From the NCBI GenBank assembly GCA_037447655.1, contig JBBHKE010002255.1, forward strand, positions 116,703 through 180,702: DNA of 64,000 nt, given 5' to 3'. The stretch comes from Zygnema cylindricum (taxonomy: Eukaryota; Streptophyta; Zygnematophyceae; Zygnematales; Zygnemataceae). This document shows positions 20,061 to 31,929 of the stretch, piece by piece (positions within the stretch are counted from its first letter, which is position 1; each line of letters begins with the position of its first letter). The notes below the pieces were generated by a model. It searched no databases. It was not told where the DNA came from and saw only the letters and a program-made list of their open reading frames with translations. The position numbers and the translations under genes are program-made.

Positions 20061-22741
20061 TCCTTTTATCCTTTCTCTCTCTTCCTCTCCCGATTTCAAC
20101 ACCGAATTTGAAACAAGAAGACAATAGTAGCAGCAATAATATATTATTCATTTTATTTCAAAGAATCTGAAATTCGGAGACTCGAAATTCAAACAATAAT
20201 TTGAAATTTGAGACTCAAAATTCGGCCGTGAGGTTAAAACGTGCGATGTTTACCCTTCCCCGACTCGCTCTCGAATTTCGCTTTAACTTTGTGAATCAAA
20301 AACCTTCCTCTCCTTCAAAACTTATTTCTCAAACTCCGAATCAAATCCATATCCCAAACAATTCTTCGCAATCTATTGCACTGATAATAAGAATAGTACT
20401 AACATCATAGTCTCTCTCTCCTCCTCCTCCTCCTCTCCTTCCTCGATTCTTCCCTCGAAAACTTGCGATGTCTCTCAACTTTTTCATTCCAAGACTCGAA
20501 TTGGGAGCAGAAGTAAAAGGAGCTCTCCCTCTTCCCCCTTTGAGAGTCACCCGAATTCTCTCTCTCCTCGTCCAAATCGCACTGATGGATTTCCAAAAGA
20601 AAGAACTTAAGTAAGAAAGAATTCCTTTGGAGGAGGAGTAGGTGGAGGAGTTTCAAGGCAAAAGTTGAATGTTTTGGAGGAACTTCAGAGAATTGCTTTG
20701 GAATTTGGCTTTGAAATCAAGGTTAAGGAGCTAAAAACCTTGCAGGGAGAGTTCGAGAGGGAGGAGAGAAGAGGGAGAGAGAGTGGGAGCGGTCGAGAGA
20801 GCGAGAGAGAGAGAGCAAGAGAGGGAGCGAGAGTGGGAGCGAGAGAGAGAGCGAGAGTGGGAGAAAGAGAGAGAAACAGAGGGAGAAAGCGTTGGAGAGG
20901 GAGAGGGAGCGAGAAAGGGAGAGACTCGGAGAGAGAGAGGGAGAGAGAGGGAGGGGAGAGGGAGAAATGGGGGAGGAGAGAGAGAGGGAGAGAACCATCA
21001 ACTGTTTGATTTGTGCTGCCACTGAAGCTGCAGTTGGGAGAAACTCTTGTGAAGAAACTTCACTTTTGCACCATAGTTTAGTGTGGAGTTTAATGTAGAT
21101 TACATTTCTAATGTCATTAAGTTTATTTAAGTTTTTTCTGAAGTTGAGCTATAAGGTAGTTTCTTTTAGTGTAAGGTTCGTAAATTGAATTAATGTTTAT
21201 TTATTGGTTTTTAGGTTAGTCGGTTGATGTGTTTAGTAAATTTTGGTTTTAGTACAGTGATCTGAGGATTTTCTTACTGCTTTTTTATGGAACATTTTGT
21301 TTCTTACCATTTGTATTTGGTTTGGTAGTAGTTTCATTTTCAGTTTTTAATTTTATTTCTGGTTTTAGTTTTTGGTTAACAGTTCCGGTAGACTTTGTTT
21401 TTTTATGTATACTTTGTTTTTTTCTCTTTAACTTTTTTGTAGGTTTTATCCATGAAAGAGAGAAAGTAGTGGAAGATTTCCTTTTCATTTCTCGAATTTA
21501 GTTTTTTTTTCGTTTAACTTATAGAAAGTTTCCATTTTCTACTTTTTGAAATTAGGAATGGTTTTTGAGTCTTCTCAAAAGCATACGTTTTAGTTTTGGT
21601 TTTTTTTATAAAGTTTTTTCTATATCTGGGACAACTAAAAATGAAAAAAAAGGGCTTAATCACCAAACATATGTTGATTTTGAGAGGATTTTATATTTAA
21701 AAAAATATATCGTTTTCATTTTGGAGCATTTACCGGGTTTCTTCTCCTCTTTTTGTGTATATGCTGGTCAACCAGAAAAGAATAGTAATACTAAAACAGA
21801 AATTGAATAATGATATAAAAAACATTCGAATTAAAATCGTGGGAAAGTTGGATCCAAAGAGGGCTTATGCTTCATACTGGAAAATACACTGCAAATCGCT
21901 ATTAGTGTTACCAACAGGGACATTTTTCGGGCACTAAATTGTCTTTATTTTCATGTTGAGTTTTGTCTTTGTTTTAGTTTCCGTTATTTTTTTTTTTAGG
22001 GGAGCAATTGAAATATGACGCTCTCGCCCTTCAATTTATAACTTTTGTCGTTATGAGTTCGATTTTTTATTTTGAAGAGAATGAAACTTTCCTGCAAAAA
22101 AAAAGATGTAATGAAATTTTTTCGATTGGTAAACAAGAGAAAAGGATCATATAGGAATCGATATATTACAGCTTGAAATAATACAATGATTATTTATTAA
22201 TATGACATATAATAGGAAAATAACATAATCATATAGAAATCTACGAACATAAGAATATTATAATAATATAATACGCAATCGGAATGGGTATGGAGTGTCA
22301 CAAATCACATCAAACCGCCGATATTTGATGCTTTTTCAATTATAATTATGATACTTTTATTATCACTAGTATTATTATTATTAGTATATCGACAAAATTG
22401 TCGATTTAAAAAACCATTTTCCATGGGTAGACGTCGTACGAAATAATTTAGAGGATTTTTCAGTAAAGTACGACGCCATTGCTAAATTGACATCCTCAAT
22501 TGTTATTGAGGACGAGTCAAAGTATGAGGTTCGGCGCAGAAGTCATTGGACTCTGAGGATAGAGGCAAGAAGAGAGGGAGAAATTTTCTCTATTATCTCT
22601 ACCTGCCCCTCTTTCTTTCTCCATTGATCCTAATTTTATCTTCTTCTTTTTCTCCTTCTTTCCCCGTCCTTTTCCCCTCACTTCCCCCTTCAAATTTTCT
22701 CTATTATCTCTCCTGTCCCGTTTTGATTTGAATTCACGCAA
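20061..22741. repeat. Segmental duplication block A, copy 2
   Basis: Collinear with 40.33-42.56 kb. AT-rich sequence with 'cgaatcaaatccatatccc' comes first, then a GA-rich run (20740-20995), then the shared 1.4 kb AT-rich part. It contains the empty site for the MITE at 40.12 kb ('gactacttttt') and, near 22.46 kb, the empty site for the hAT-type element at 1843. Confidence 0.8.
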
Positions 22742-22882
22742 TTTCGGGAGTGGGGGGAGAGACTCGTACAGAGACTCAGGCGGGAAGCTCGGCGTACATG
22801 ACGCCGGAAATCGTGGCGGGACAGGAGTACTGTTACGAGGCGGATATGTGGAGTTTGGGACTCGTGTATATTGCACTTTCTG
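22742..22882 (+). pseudogene. CDPK-like kinase fragment (relic 2)
   Basis: Only the activation-loop and subdomain VIII-IX piece: AGSSAYMTPEIVAGQE, ADMWSLGLVYIALSG, ending at a donor site (TCTG/gtaaga). MAPE has become MTPE. No other kinase parts lie nearby. It is followed by a CT-rich intron-like run and the methyltransferase-like exon. Confidence 0.7.
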
Positions 22883-23042
22883 GTAAGAGCTGCCCCCTCT
22901 CCCCCCCTCTTCCCCTCTCCCCCTCTCCCCCTCTTCCCCACTCCCCCTCTCCCTCTCCCCCTCTCCCCTCACCTCCTCTCCCTCCAGCGAGAAAGGTTCT
23001 AAGTTTTCGGATCCATTTTTTCTTTTGTATTTTTGTTTTCAG

Positions 23043-23132
23043 GTGGATATTCTGAAAATGGACATAGAAGGTGGAGAGTTTGGAGGTATTGCTGGATGGA
23101 AAGAGGCTCAAAGTCCACCCAAAATTTGTCAG
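23043..23132 (+). pseudogene. Exon-like fragment of an FkbM-type methyltransferase
   Basis: A 90-bp, phase-0 segment of exactly 30 codons sits between an acceptor (tttgttttcag) and a donor (CAG/gtataa). It reads VDILKMDIEGGEFGGIAGWK and continues EAQSPPKICQ. The DxLKxDxEGxE pattern is characteristic of FkbM/METTL24-like methyltransferases, where it binds the cofactor side. No other exons of that family are visible within the window, so this is probably a shuffled or relic exon. The other copy (9346-10799) is broken. Confidence 0.4.
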
Positions 23133-23999
23133 GTATAACGCTTTTTTTTTTAATTTCTTTTCATATCCCATTCTTATTCTTATATTCATAAGGTTTTATA
23201 TTTTTATGTTTTTATGTATAGCGTTTCCAATAGTTTTCACACATTAAACGTACGATTTGAACCGCGCTAACCATTGTCCTGCACCGGTGCACCGGTTGAT
23301 ATTGAATTTTTTTCTGATTTATGTTATGCTTCCCATTCGATTTAATCTTACTGTGGTTTGAGAGTGACATTCATTGAGGATAAATGTTTGTTGAAATATA
23401 TTGTTGTTATAACATTTTTTAATGTGATTTAAGTTGAGATATCTACAACATTTATTGTTATGAGCACTAATGTTTTTGTTTTGGCACCTATATAAACTTT
23501 TATCCATACAAAAGTTGATTTTAAAGGCAACAAAAAAAATATGACTAACGACGATAGACGGTTTAGCTAATTATTTTCGTACCATGTGGGGCAAACTCCT
23601 TCGGGTTTACTAAAAATATGTAACAAAAGGATTTTAACACCACTCATGCATTAAGACACAAAAACTGAATTGCCTTTCTATACATATTTATCTGTTGGCA
23701 AAAACAAGACAAAGACAAGACAATTTTTTTTTTCTTTGTGGGAATGCATTGGGACAGATAAAATTGAATTGCCTTTCTATACACATTTATTTGTTGGCAG
23801 AAACAAGACAAAGACAAGACACGAGTGGACAAGACAAGATGATTTTTTTTTTCTTTGTGGGAAAGTCCTTCAATACTTTCGTTACTACTAGGTATACATC
23901 AGTTACAAAAAGAAGAACAGGAAACTGCAAATGGTTGAGCAAGTTAAGTTTTTGGATTGTCTTTTGATCAGTATGAAATCAGGAATCTATCGACCCCTA
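23133..23999. repeat. Duplicated noncoding tract (also at 10.8-11.95 kb)
   Basis: Parallel to 10800-11520, with an internal near-duplicate of about 85 bp ('gcctttctatacacattta' twice, 23670-23850). No gene seen. Confidence 0.6.
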
Positions 24000-24650
24000 G
24001 GCTGCAAAACTCATGACGTAGCACACGCCACGTGGCCATTAGTTTTATGCGCTAAAGTTCACGGGATTGCTGCCGACCAATTGACTATCTGGGAACTGTT
24101 TGTACGGATGTATGGAAACATTTGAATTCCTATCCAGCTAGACCGTCCAGAGATGGTTGACTTTGTCGTTTAATTAGACGGCCGGCAAAATTACTCACAT
24201 TTTAGACTTTCACACACCTCCTTCCTCGAGAACTCTTCCGTCTTCACCTCTCCCCTCTCTCCCCCCCCCCTCCCTCCCGTTGGCCGAATATCCTCTGGCC
24301 TGCGTGTCCCTGTGCCTCCATTCGCTACCTAGGACTCGTGAGGAGGAAGAATTTACGCATCTTTGGCAGGGCTGTCGGCCGCCTACAAGATATAGTGTGG
24401 AAATTCGCTACCTAGGTAGCAAATTTCCACACTAAACCATTGGGATTTATTTCTGCTTTCGCAAGCTAAAACTTTTTGAATATGCTCGATCCTTCTCTCG
24501 TTGCTGGAAACAGGGAAGACTTGGGGAGACTCCATTGCCGGATATGTAAAGATAATCTCCCAGTAAGTGTGTGGTTATAAGTTGGATGGTATCGTCTAGA
24601 TCTTGAAAAGGATGTTGTGACGAATGATGATGTTTCTGCTTTGGGATAAG
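24000..24650 (+). pseudogene. Rearranged mTERF locus: 5' fragment, inverted piece, 3' flank
   Basis: 24000-24320 matches mTERF upstream regions, including TTTAATTAGACGGCCGGCAA at 24169-24188, and the first codons without the ATG (CTGGCCTGCGTGTCC). At 24334-24398 comes an inverted copy of a segment found at about 12916-12986. A 40-bp near-palindrome (24394-24433) follows, and then sequence matching the 3' tract of copies 2 and 4 (24440-24650, compare 35270-35450). The whole mTERF core is deleted. Confidence 0.65.
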
Positions 24651-25307
24651 CAGGGGGGTGTAGGGGGGGTGTAGGGGGGGTGCTACTGGGGGGTGGAGGG
24701 GGGGAGGAGGTGAATGGTGGAGGGGTGCACTGTGCACCAGACAGAGCCGGTGTGGGGCCGGGGGGGGGGGGTTGTGAGGGAGGGTGGTGGTGGGGGGGGG
24801 TGAGGGAGGGGGGGGGGGTGTGTCGGAGGGAGTGGCGAGGTGGTAAGGGGGAGGGTTGGGGGTGTGAGGGGAAGAATGTGAGAGGGTGTGGGGGAGGGTG
24901 GGGTGGGACCTTTGAGACCGATGATTAGGAAAGGGATTTTTGAATGAGGCTTTGGGAGGGAGACAGAAGCATGCAGATGGGAGGGGAGGGAAGAGGAGAG
25001 AGGGAAGAGAAGTTTGGGACTGAGAGAGAGGGAACAAAGTGCCTTATTCCACAACCAATGGGAGGGGGGGGTGCAGAATTCTATATTGGATAAAGGATTG
25101 CAGGGACCTATGGCATCTGAAATTGGGAATTGTGAGTGCATATTGAGAGAGGGAGAATCTCTACCTCCTATCAAGAGAAATATGACAAAAAAAAACAGGC
25201 AAAAAGTATGGAAAAAAAAGTGAAAACTGTTATGTTGACTGTAATAGCGGAATTACAATCCGCGTAGCCGGGGTATCTGGCGCAGTCATAGTAGTTTTCG
25301 TAAAAAA
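24651..25307. repeat. G-rich low-complexity tract
   Basis: 24650-24930 is almost entirely G-rich with 'cagagccggtg' in common with 13.55 kb. 24930-25250 is purine-rich and then AT-rich unique sequence. Frames on both strands are compositional. No gene supported. Confidence 0.6.
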
Positions 25308-25965
25308 AATTGTACAATTTTGTGTACAAAGTACATGTATCTGTCATTTTTTACTAAAAGCTGTACAACTTTTTATAGAAAGAACAACTATATGCCATTT
25401 CATACCAAACTGTACCTTTTTGCCTAGAAAGTACAGTTTTCAGTCATTCCGTTCTAAACACTGCACAATTTTGTGTAGAAATAACATTTATACATCATGT
25501 TGTTCCAAAAACTATGCAATCTTGTGTAGGAAGTACATTTTCTGTCTCGTCGTACCCAATGTCACAATTTTGTATAAAAAGTACATCAATGTCCCATTCC
25601 GTGCCAAAAGCCGTACAAATTGCTTAAAGAGCGCACGTTTGTACAATTTCGTACCAAACCTACAATTTTATTAAAATGTACATGTTTCTACCGAGTCGTT
25701 CCTGCAACTGTACAATTTTGTAGAAATTGGACATTTTATGTTATTTCTTATCAAAAATTGTTCAATTCTGGATAAAAAGTACATTCATTTACCATTTCAT
25801 CCTAAGAATGTAAAAATTGTCTAAAATGTAGTGTTGGGTATCGGGTAATCTCATTTCTCGATAATCTCGATATTCGACACATCGAATATCGATCGAAAAG
25901 AATCCTCGATATATCGTACCGAGACCAACATAAACCATCGCGATATACATCGCGATATAGTATAC

Positions 25966-26270
25966 CATGGTTCAAAAGTAGGCGTTTTTATGGTAGGCCT
26001 TTGGTAGGCGCCTTTATCGTAAGTTGTCTTATGGGCTTTCCATGTGATCTTCTTAGATTGCTACTTTGATCAGCGACCGTCCGATCGTCCGAATCTGACG
26101 GTGTAAACAAAAATTTTGGTTCGAATGTTTTAATTGGTCCAATTTTTGGTCCGAATGTTTTAATTGGTTCGAATAGGTCCGAATACAATATGGGTCTTAA
26201 AGTCATATTGTATGTTTTACATACAATAGGCATATTGTATGGGCCTACTTTCACCTACTTTTGAACTATG
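25966..26270. mobile_element. Nested MITE with CATGGTTCAAAAGTAGG ends
   Basis: The left end CATGGTTCAAAAGTAGGCG and right end CACCTACTTTTGAACTATG are inverted repeats with one mismatch in the first 17. A second, 5'-truncated member occurs at 58429-58738, sharing 'gatcagcgaccgtccgatcg'-like sequence. The target duplication is unclear. Noncoding. Confidence 0.7.
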
Positions 26271-26326
26271 ATAAAGACGAATTGTCTGACACGCGACGTA
26301 CGACGTGATTTGCGTTCCGTGACTTA

Positions 26327-27108
26327 GGGTGTGTCCCCATGTACCTGTAACTTAGCGAAATTATTTTGTATTTTAGCGCGGATCCGCCGGACCCGCTGTT
26401 CAAGTGTCCCTGTGTCTGTAAGGACGAAATCGTAACTTACGCTTGTGATGATTGTATACGTCGACAGTACCTGTGACGGTTGTCAACGTCTACAATCTGT
26501 GTTGCCGCACGTTGTTTTTTGTACCTGCGTGTGACGTCGCATGTCTTACCGTGACATTGTAGACGTAGCGCCTTCCAGCCTGTGCAATTTCACGGTCGAA
26601 GAAGATGCGCTTTGTCTTCGCGTCGCCTGTCCGCTCGACGTGAAATGGCATCGGAATTTGAAGACCCCTGCAAAAAAAGAAATCCGTACTAGACGAAAAC
26701 GGACAAATCCAAACAAATTGTGTACTTGTCTTTGTCGTATTAGAACGCAAACGGACAAAACATAGCGAACTATGTACTTTTCTTTGTCCTTGGAAATTGT
26801 AGGATTTTTGTCGAAATTCACGGCACGTGCGAAAATATGTTCCTATTTGTCAATCGAAAAAACCTAATTTTAAATCACATCGCGCATGTGTTTTAAAGAT
26901 AAGGTTGAAGATGACGTTTTTTGTCGTCGAAGTGGGTCGAAAAGCACAAGACGACAACTTTTCGTACATCCTAAGTTCAGGGATGACGCAAATTGTACTC
27001 TACAAATTTGCGATTCCTTAGTACGGTTGCAACTTAGGCAGTACGACGCTAAGTTTTACAGCAAAACGACAGGAAAAAACCCTTACTTATGCACATGGGG
27101 ACACACCC
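26327..27108. mobile_element. Nested Harbinger-like MITE (GGGTGTGTCCCCATG ends)
   Basis: Terminal repeats GGGTGTGTCCCCATGTA and its near-exact reverse complement at 27092-27108 are flanked by TTA on each side (26324-26326 and 27109-27111). A TTA target duplication is typical of PIF/Harbinger elements. The 782-bp interior has higher GC than its surroundings, and short open frames with no recognisable transposase. A 5' fragment of the same family lies at about 37389-37500. Confidence 0.78.
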
Positions 27109-27596
27109 TTAAAGGTAGACGCCGCAAAATATAACCGACAACCGACCATTTTCGTATGGAAATCCGTACGTACGTGTACTTCGCAAGTGTACCGCGTCAA
27201 TGTACTTGAGATCTCCTACACTGCTGACTTTCAGGAAAAAACCGTACTTTTCGGCAAAGATTTTACGGTCACCTTGTCCGAAGGCACGTGACTTTGGAGA
27301 CCTGCGAATTTTTTTTTATTTTTTTTTTAAATGCCTCGATATATTGACGATACGATATATTGGCAATATATCGCGATATTTTGATTTTCGATATATCGAT
27401 TATCGGGTACCTGAAATTCGATATATATCGAATATCGGCAAACGGTCCTCGATACCCAACACTACTAAAATGTACAATTTTTTTTCAATTCGTACCAAAA
27501 ACTGTATAATTTTGTGTATAAAACACATTTTTTACCCCTTATTACCAACAAGTGTACAATTTTGTGTAAAACTTGCAATTTCTGCCAATCCGTGCT

Positions 27597-30226
27597 AAAG
27601 GGTGGAAGACAAGGGTGAGACAAGAGGGGGGGAGAGGGAGAGACTTGGGGTGACAAAAATTTTCCACACTATATTTGTAGTGTTGAAAATATTAACAAAA
27701 ATTTAGAATGTAAATGGTGGAGAAAAAAATTCTATTAAAAGTAAAATTGCAAAATACAAACGTCAAAAGTTGAAGCCTCAAAATAAAAATCGAGCGAAAA
27801 AAAAGCGAAAGTTAAACGAACTTTTTTTTTTTCGAAAACATGAAGGACCCATCGCATATCTCCACTCTACATTTTATATCTTTTGGGAAAATTAGGAATT
27901 TCTTTTGTTTTTAGGGTGGTTTTTTGTTATGAAGTTGGAAAATTTATAATATGTTATTTCCTTCGTAAAGTGAAAAAATCTAAAAAAAACGTTGAATTCC
28001 CTACATCCCTCCACCCTCCCCCCTCTTTCTTCTTCTTTTATTCTTATATTCTTATATTCTTTCATTCTTATTCGTATTTGTATTCGCATTCTTTTTTTTC
28101 TTTCTAGCTCATGTGAGAGGAATAAGCAAAAAAAAGCAAATCAAATATGACAATCTATGGTTTTCAATTTGAATTATTTCTTATAAATTGACTCTTCTAC
28201 TAAATGGAGTTTTTTCATAACAATTTAGTCTCTGATTTCTATCTGACAACAGTTTCCCATCTGTATGTTTTTACTAGACTTCTGATGCTAGAAGTGAGAT
28301 TAAGTTCAAAATTCATAAGTTTTTTAAGGATTTTATACCATGTTTTTCAAATTTTGATAATGGCATGTTTTTCAACCTTCCTCTTTTAGAAAATTACGAA
28401 ATTCTAGGTACCTTTGTACATACCTTTTGACGTATCCTTTTCCATATCTTTTTATGTAGATTCTTTTCGAATTTCACGAAAATGATAAAAACTACGTCCT
28501 TTGGCAATTTCAGCGAGAAAGTCTCGGATTTGTACTTGCGGCTTGCGATTTCGAAGGATTCAATTTCGATGATTGTTTGTTTTTCTCTCCTTCAACACAT
28601 AATGTATTTTTTTTTGGGTCTTATCTCATTAAGAAAACGTAAAGATGATCTTGTTCCTTGAGGATATTTGTGACATTTACCGCACGTCGAGAAAGGGAAA
28701 GACGGGGGAAAAGGCTTTTTCTTTCTCTTTTCACCAAACTTGAAGGTTAACATGTTTTGAAAAATAATTAGCCGCTTTTCCAATTGGAAAGGTTCCATTA
28801 GAAACCTCCTACCTTTTGTATATCTTTAGGTTTGAACTTCACTTCAACCTTTGGTCTTTAACTAGAATCCTTAGTTTTTGAAACGGATAAAGATCCTTTT
28901 TTAAAATTTAGTTTATATGTATAGAGTATGTATTAAGCTTTGACCGAGACTCAACTGTTTTGACCGATTCCACGAGTATCCGTTGACATATACTTTTGTG
29001 TGCAATATGGGGCAATTGTTGTTTGGCCTAACAAAAGAAGAACAAGTTCTCTTTTTTTTTAAATCCTTTTGTTTGTTTGAAATGTATGTTTTCGAGATGA
29101 CGTCTATACTGCCCATTTTCGCTATTTGTGTAAAGGAAATTATTGATATTACCGAAATGTTGAAAATGCTAATTAAGCAAAGAGAGGCATTGTCGTTTCT
29201 AAGCCCACTCCATCAATAATTGTTAGGCACACTATTTTATGATTTTTGCCCTGAAAAAGACGTAACCGAATGAGTATTATTAACTGTAATTGCGATAGGT
29301 TGTATACCGGCCACCGGTCTTCGAGTTATTCAATCGTCACTGTCGATAAATGTTATATATGTATCGGTTTTAGCTACACTAAAATATGTTTTGCTATGTG
29401 GCTCAGTATAGGCCACCGAATAAAATGATTTAATTAACACTGATATGTATAAAGAAAACCCACTCTAATTAAAGTGATTAACAATATTAGCGAAGTGTTA
29501 ATGCTACTTGATACATTTGACGAGGAATCGCTTTAACTCAAAGCATATTTAATTTAGGCCGCCATCTCACAAAAACATCCGTACTTTGTGTTTCAAATCC
29601 TGTACCTTTGTACTAATAATAGACTGTTTACTGTATATCACCGTACCGAATAAAATATTATGTTTTGATCGAGATTTTACCGACTTCAATACAATGCACG
29701 TATCACATCATATCATGATATTTTCCGAAAGTACAATGCATGTAAGATTTATCACTAGTACACCCCCCACCATTATTGGAGATAGTAACACTAATTCAGT
29801 CGCGACTTTTCTGGCGAATAATCACAAAATAGTGTTAGCAATACGAGTTAAGGACGTGAGCTACAATCTGTCCCTCTGCAGTATTGTTAATTCTTAATTC
29901 GCATTAACACTAATAAAGTCAGTCGGTGTACCACTATATTTTCCTAAGCTCTAGGTATACGTCCGTGACAAAAAAGAATAGTAAAACTGAAATCAGTTGA
30001 GCAAGGTAAGTTCGTGGATTTTCTTCTGAACAGTTTTGCAGTGTTTTTAAATATCTACATTTTGACTATGAAAGAATAGCTAGATTAACTTTCACTCGCA
30101 AGAGGCAAAAAAAACAAAATACAAACAGGGAAATTGAGGAAAAAGGTGTCACAACACCTTTTCGACTTTAGAAGTCCATATGGGTCGAGATTACTCTTCC
30201 CCAATATTTCACAACGGCATCCGAGT
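27597..30226. repeat. Segmental duplication block C, copy 2
   Basis: Collinear with 14.06-16.25 kb and with 43.56-51.06 kb (landmarks 'gacaagggtgagacaagag', 'ttgtttggcctaacaaaaga', 'gtttctaagcccactcca'). It contains the empty site for the non-LTR element (about 29.15 kb). Reading frames differ from those in the other copies, so I treat it as noncoding. Confidence 0.75.
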
Positions 30227-30712
30227 CAAAGGTCGCAAGTCAAAATTTTAGAAACTGAAACCGACATTTTTTTTTTCAAAATCTGAGTATCCAACACCCC
30301 ACCGGGTTATGTCACGCTCCTAAATTGTTAACCGTTACCTGATACGTGTTTACGAAAAAATTTAACCAAAACTCGATTTCACGCGACTTTCCGTACCCGC
30401 TCGTACCCGAATAAGTACAATATGAATGGTACATCTCCTTCATACCTTCCACGATACCAAGAGTCAAAAGTACAAAAATGTTGGATAGTATGGACACTAC
30501 AAAACCGTCAATTTTTCGTTTTTTTTTTTCCCGACCATACTCGTTTTTTTTTTTTTTTTTCCCCACCATACTCTTTTTTTTTTTTTTTTTTGTGAATCAT
30601 CCACCCGAATCCGACCGGCCCCCTAAATTTAACACCCGAATCCGTTCCAGATACGACGCGGGCGGTCGGGTAACGGTTGGGTACGGATTCGGGTTACCGT
30701 TTGCGACTTCTG
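30227..30712. mobile_element. hAT MITE, CAGAGGTCGCAAA family (copy b, inverted)
   Basis: Ends CAAAGGTCGCAAG and TTTGCGACTTCTG, with an exact 8-bp duplication ATCCGAGT at 30219-30226 and 30713-30720. The 486-bp interior matches copy a in reverse orientation. Long T runs (30520-30592) are part of its poly-pyrimidine interior. Confidence 0.88.
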
Positions 30713-30850
30713 ATCCGAGTGCAGTCAAGTCTACTCTCCATAAATGGCAGCAATAGTCCACCGTGAATCGAGCGTTGCAATGCGTATCGGGCTGAAGCTC
30801 GAGACGCCGACAATCGGTAGATGCAAAAGGAGGAATGGCATGCCACGTGG

Positions 30851-31482
30851 CAGAGGTCGCAAACGGTCAACCGAAACCGTGACTAACCGTTAACCGATCG
30901 CCCGCGCCAGTTGCGGAAGGAATTCGGTTGCCAAATTTGGGGGGTCGGGCGGATTTGGGCAAGTGATTCATTGAAAAAAAATAAAAAAATTGGTTACGGT
31001 CAGTTAAGCAAAAAACGAAAAATATTTAAGTTTTTGTACTGTCCATACTATCCAACATTATTGTACTTAGTACTTTTGGTATCGTGGAAGTAAGTGACAT
31101 CATAATGAGCGTCGCAAATCTAACACGACACTAACACTATTCATTTCGCGAATCTTACTAGAAGATAAGGGTCGCAAATCGTAATCTAAATTAGAATGGA
31201 TAACATTAATTATTTATTTATGATAATCACGATTCGCAGTGTAATAAATGCTTAACACCAATAACAATGAACGTTGTTATGTGATACTTTTTCGATTACG
31301 GGGGGGTACAGTTAGTCGCGAGAAATCAAGTTTCAGATAAATTTTATTTTCGTAAACGAGCTTCGGTTAACGGTTAACAATTTAGGAGCGTGACATAACC
31401 CGGTCGGGCGTCGGGTACTCAGATTTTGAAAAAAAAAAACGGTCGGTTTTGGTTATCTAAAATTTGACTTTTGCGACCTCTG
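30851..31482. mobile_element. hAT MITE, CAGAGGTCGCAAA family (copy c)
   Basis: The left end CAGAGGTCGCAAACGG is preceded by CCACGTGG (30843-30850). The right end TTTTGCGACCTCTG is at 31482. One base separates it from copy d, and the matching duplication (CCATGTGG, one mismatch) lies only after copy d. It carries a nested TA-MITE remnant (about 31085-31241) in the same place as the copy at 51081. Confidence 0.82.
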
Positions 31483-31483
31483 C

Positions 31484-31921
31484 CAAAGGTCGCAAACTGT
31501 CAACCGAAACCGTGAAAGACTGTTAACCGACCGCCCGCGTCGGATCCGGATCGGATTCGGTTGCCAAATCTGGGGGACCAGGCGGATTCGGGCGGTTGAT
31601 TCACAGGAAAAAAAAAATCGGTTACGGTCGAGTAGGCAAATAATGAAAATTTTGTACTGTCCATACAACATTATTGTACTTTGTACTCTTGTTATCGTGG
31701 AAGGTATAGGGGAGATGTTTTGTACTTATTCAGGTACGGGCGGGTACGGATAGTCGCGAGAAATCGAGTTTCGGTTAACTTTTATTTTCGTAAACGCGTT
31801 TCGGTTGACGGTTAACTATTTTGGAGCGTGACATAACCCGGTCGGGCGTCGGGTACTCAGATTTTGAAAAAAAACAAACGGTCGGTTTCGGTTAACTAAA
31901 TTTTGACTTTTGCGATCTTTG
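31484..31921. mobile_element. hAT MITE, CAGAGGTCGCAAA family (copy d)
   Basis: Same orientation as copy c and directly behind it, from CAAAGGTCGCAAACTG to TTGCGATCTTTG, followed by CCATGTGG (31922-31929). Its 438-bp interior lacks the nested MITE. It ends 525 bp before the ATG of mTERF copy 2. Confidence 0.82.
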
Positions 31922-31929
31922 CCATGTGG

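Larger units (their letters stand above)
25829..27464. mobile_element. hAT-type element with TAGTGTTGGGTATCG ends
   Basis: Ends TAGTGTTGGGTATCG and CGATACCCAACACTA are perfect inverted repeats flanked by an exact 8-bp duplication, CTAAAATG (25821-25828 and 27465-27472). The subterminal sequence is rich in 'cgatat' repeats (25855-25965 and 27333-27440). No transposase is visible. Two other TIR elements are nested inside. Confidence 0.88.
25308..27596. repeat. Degenerate 50-bp satellite array, split by a transposon
   Basis: About ten units of 47-51 bp (25308-25828), each starting TGTACAATTTTGTGTA or a close variant and containing 'aagtacat' and a 'ccatttcgtaccaaaa'-like end. Three more units follow at 27465-27596. 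The array is interrupted by the 1.64 kb hAT-type element, whose 8-bp duplication (CTAAAATG) is itself satellite sequence. Units are diverged, so it is an old array. Confidence 0.8.
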
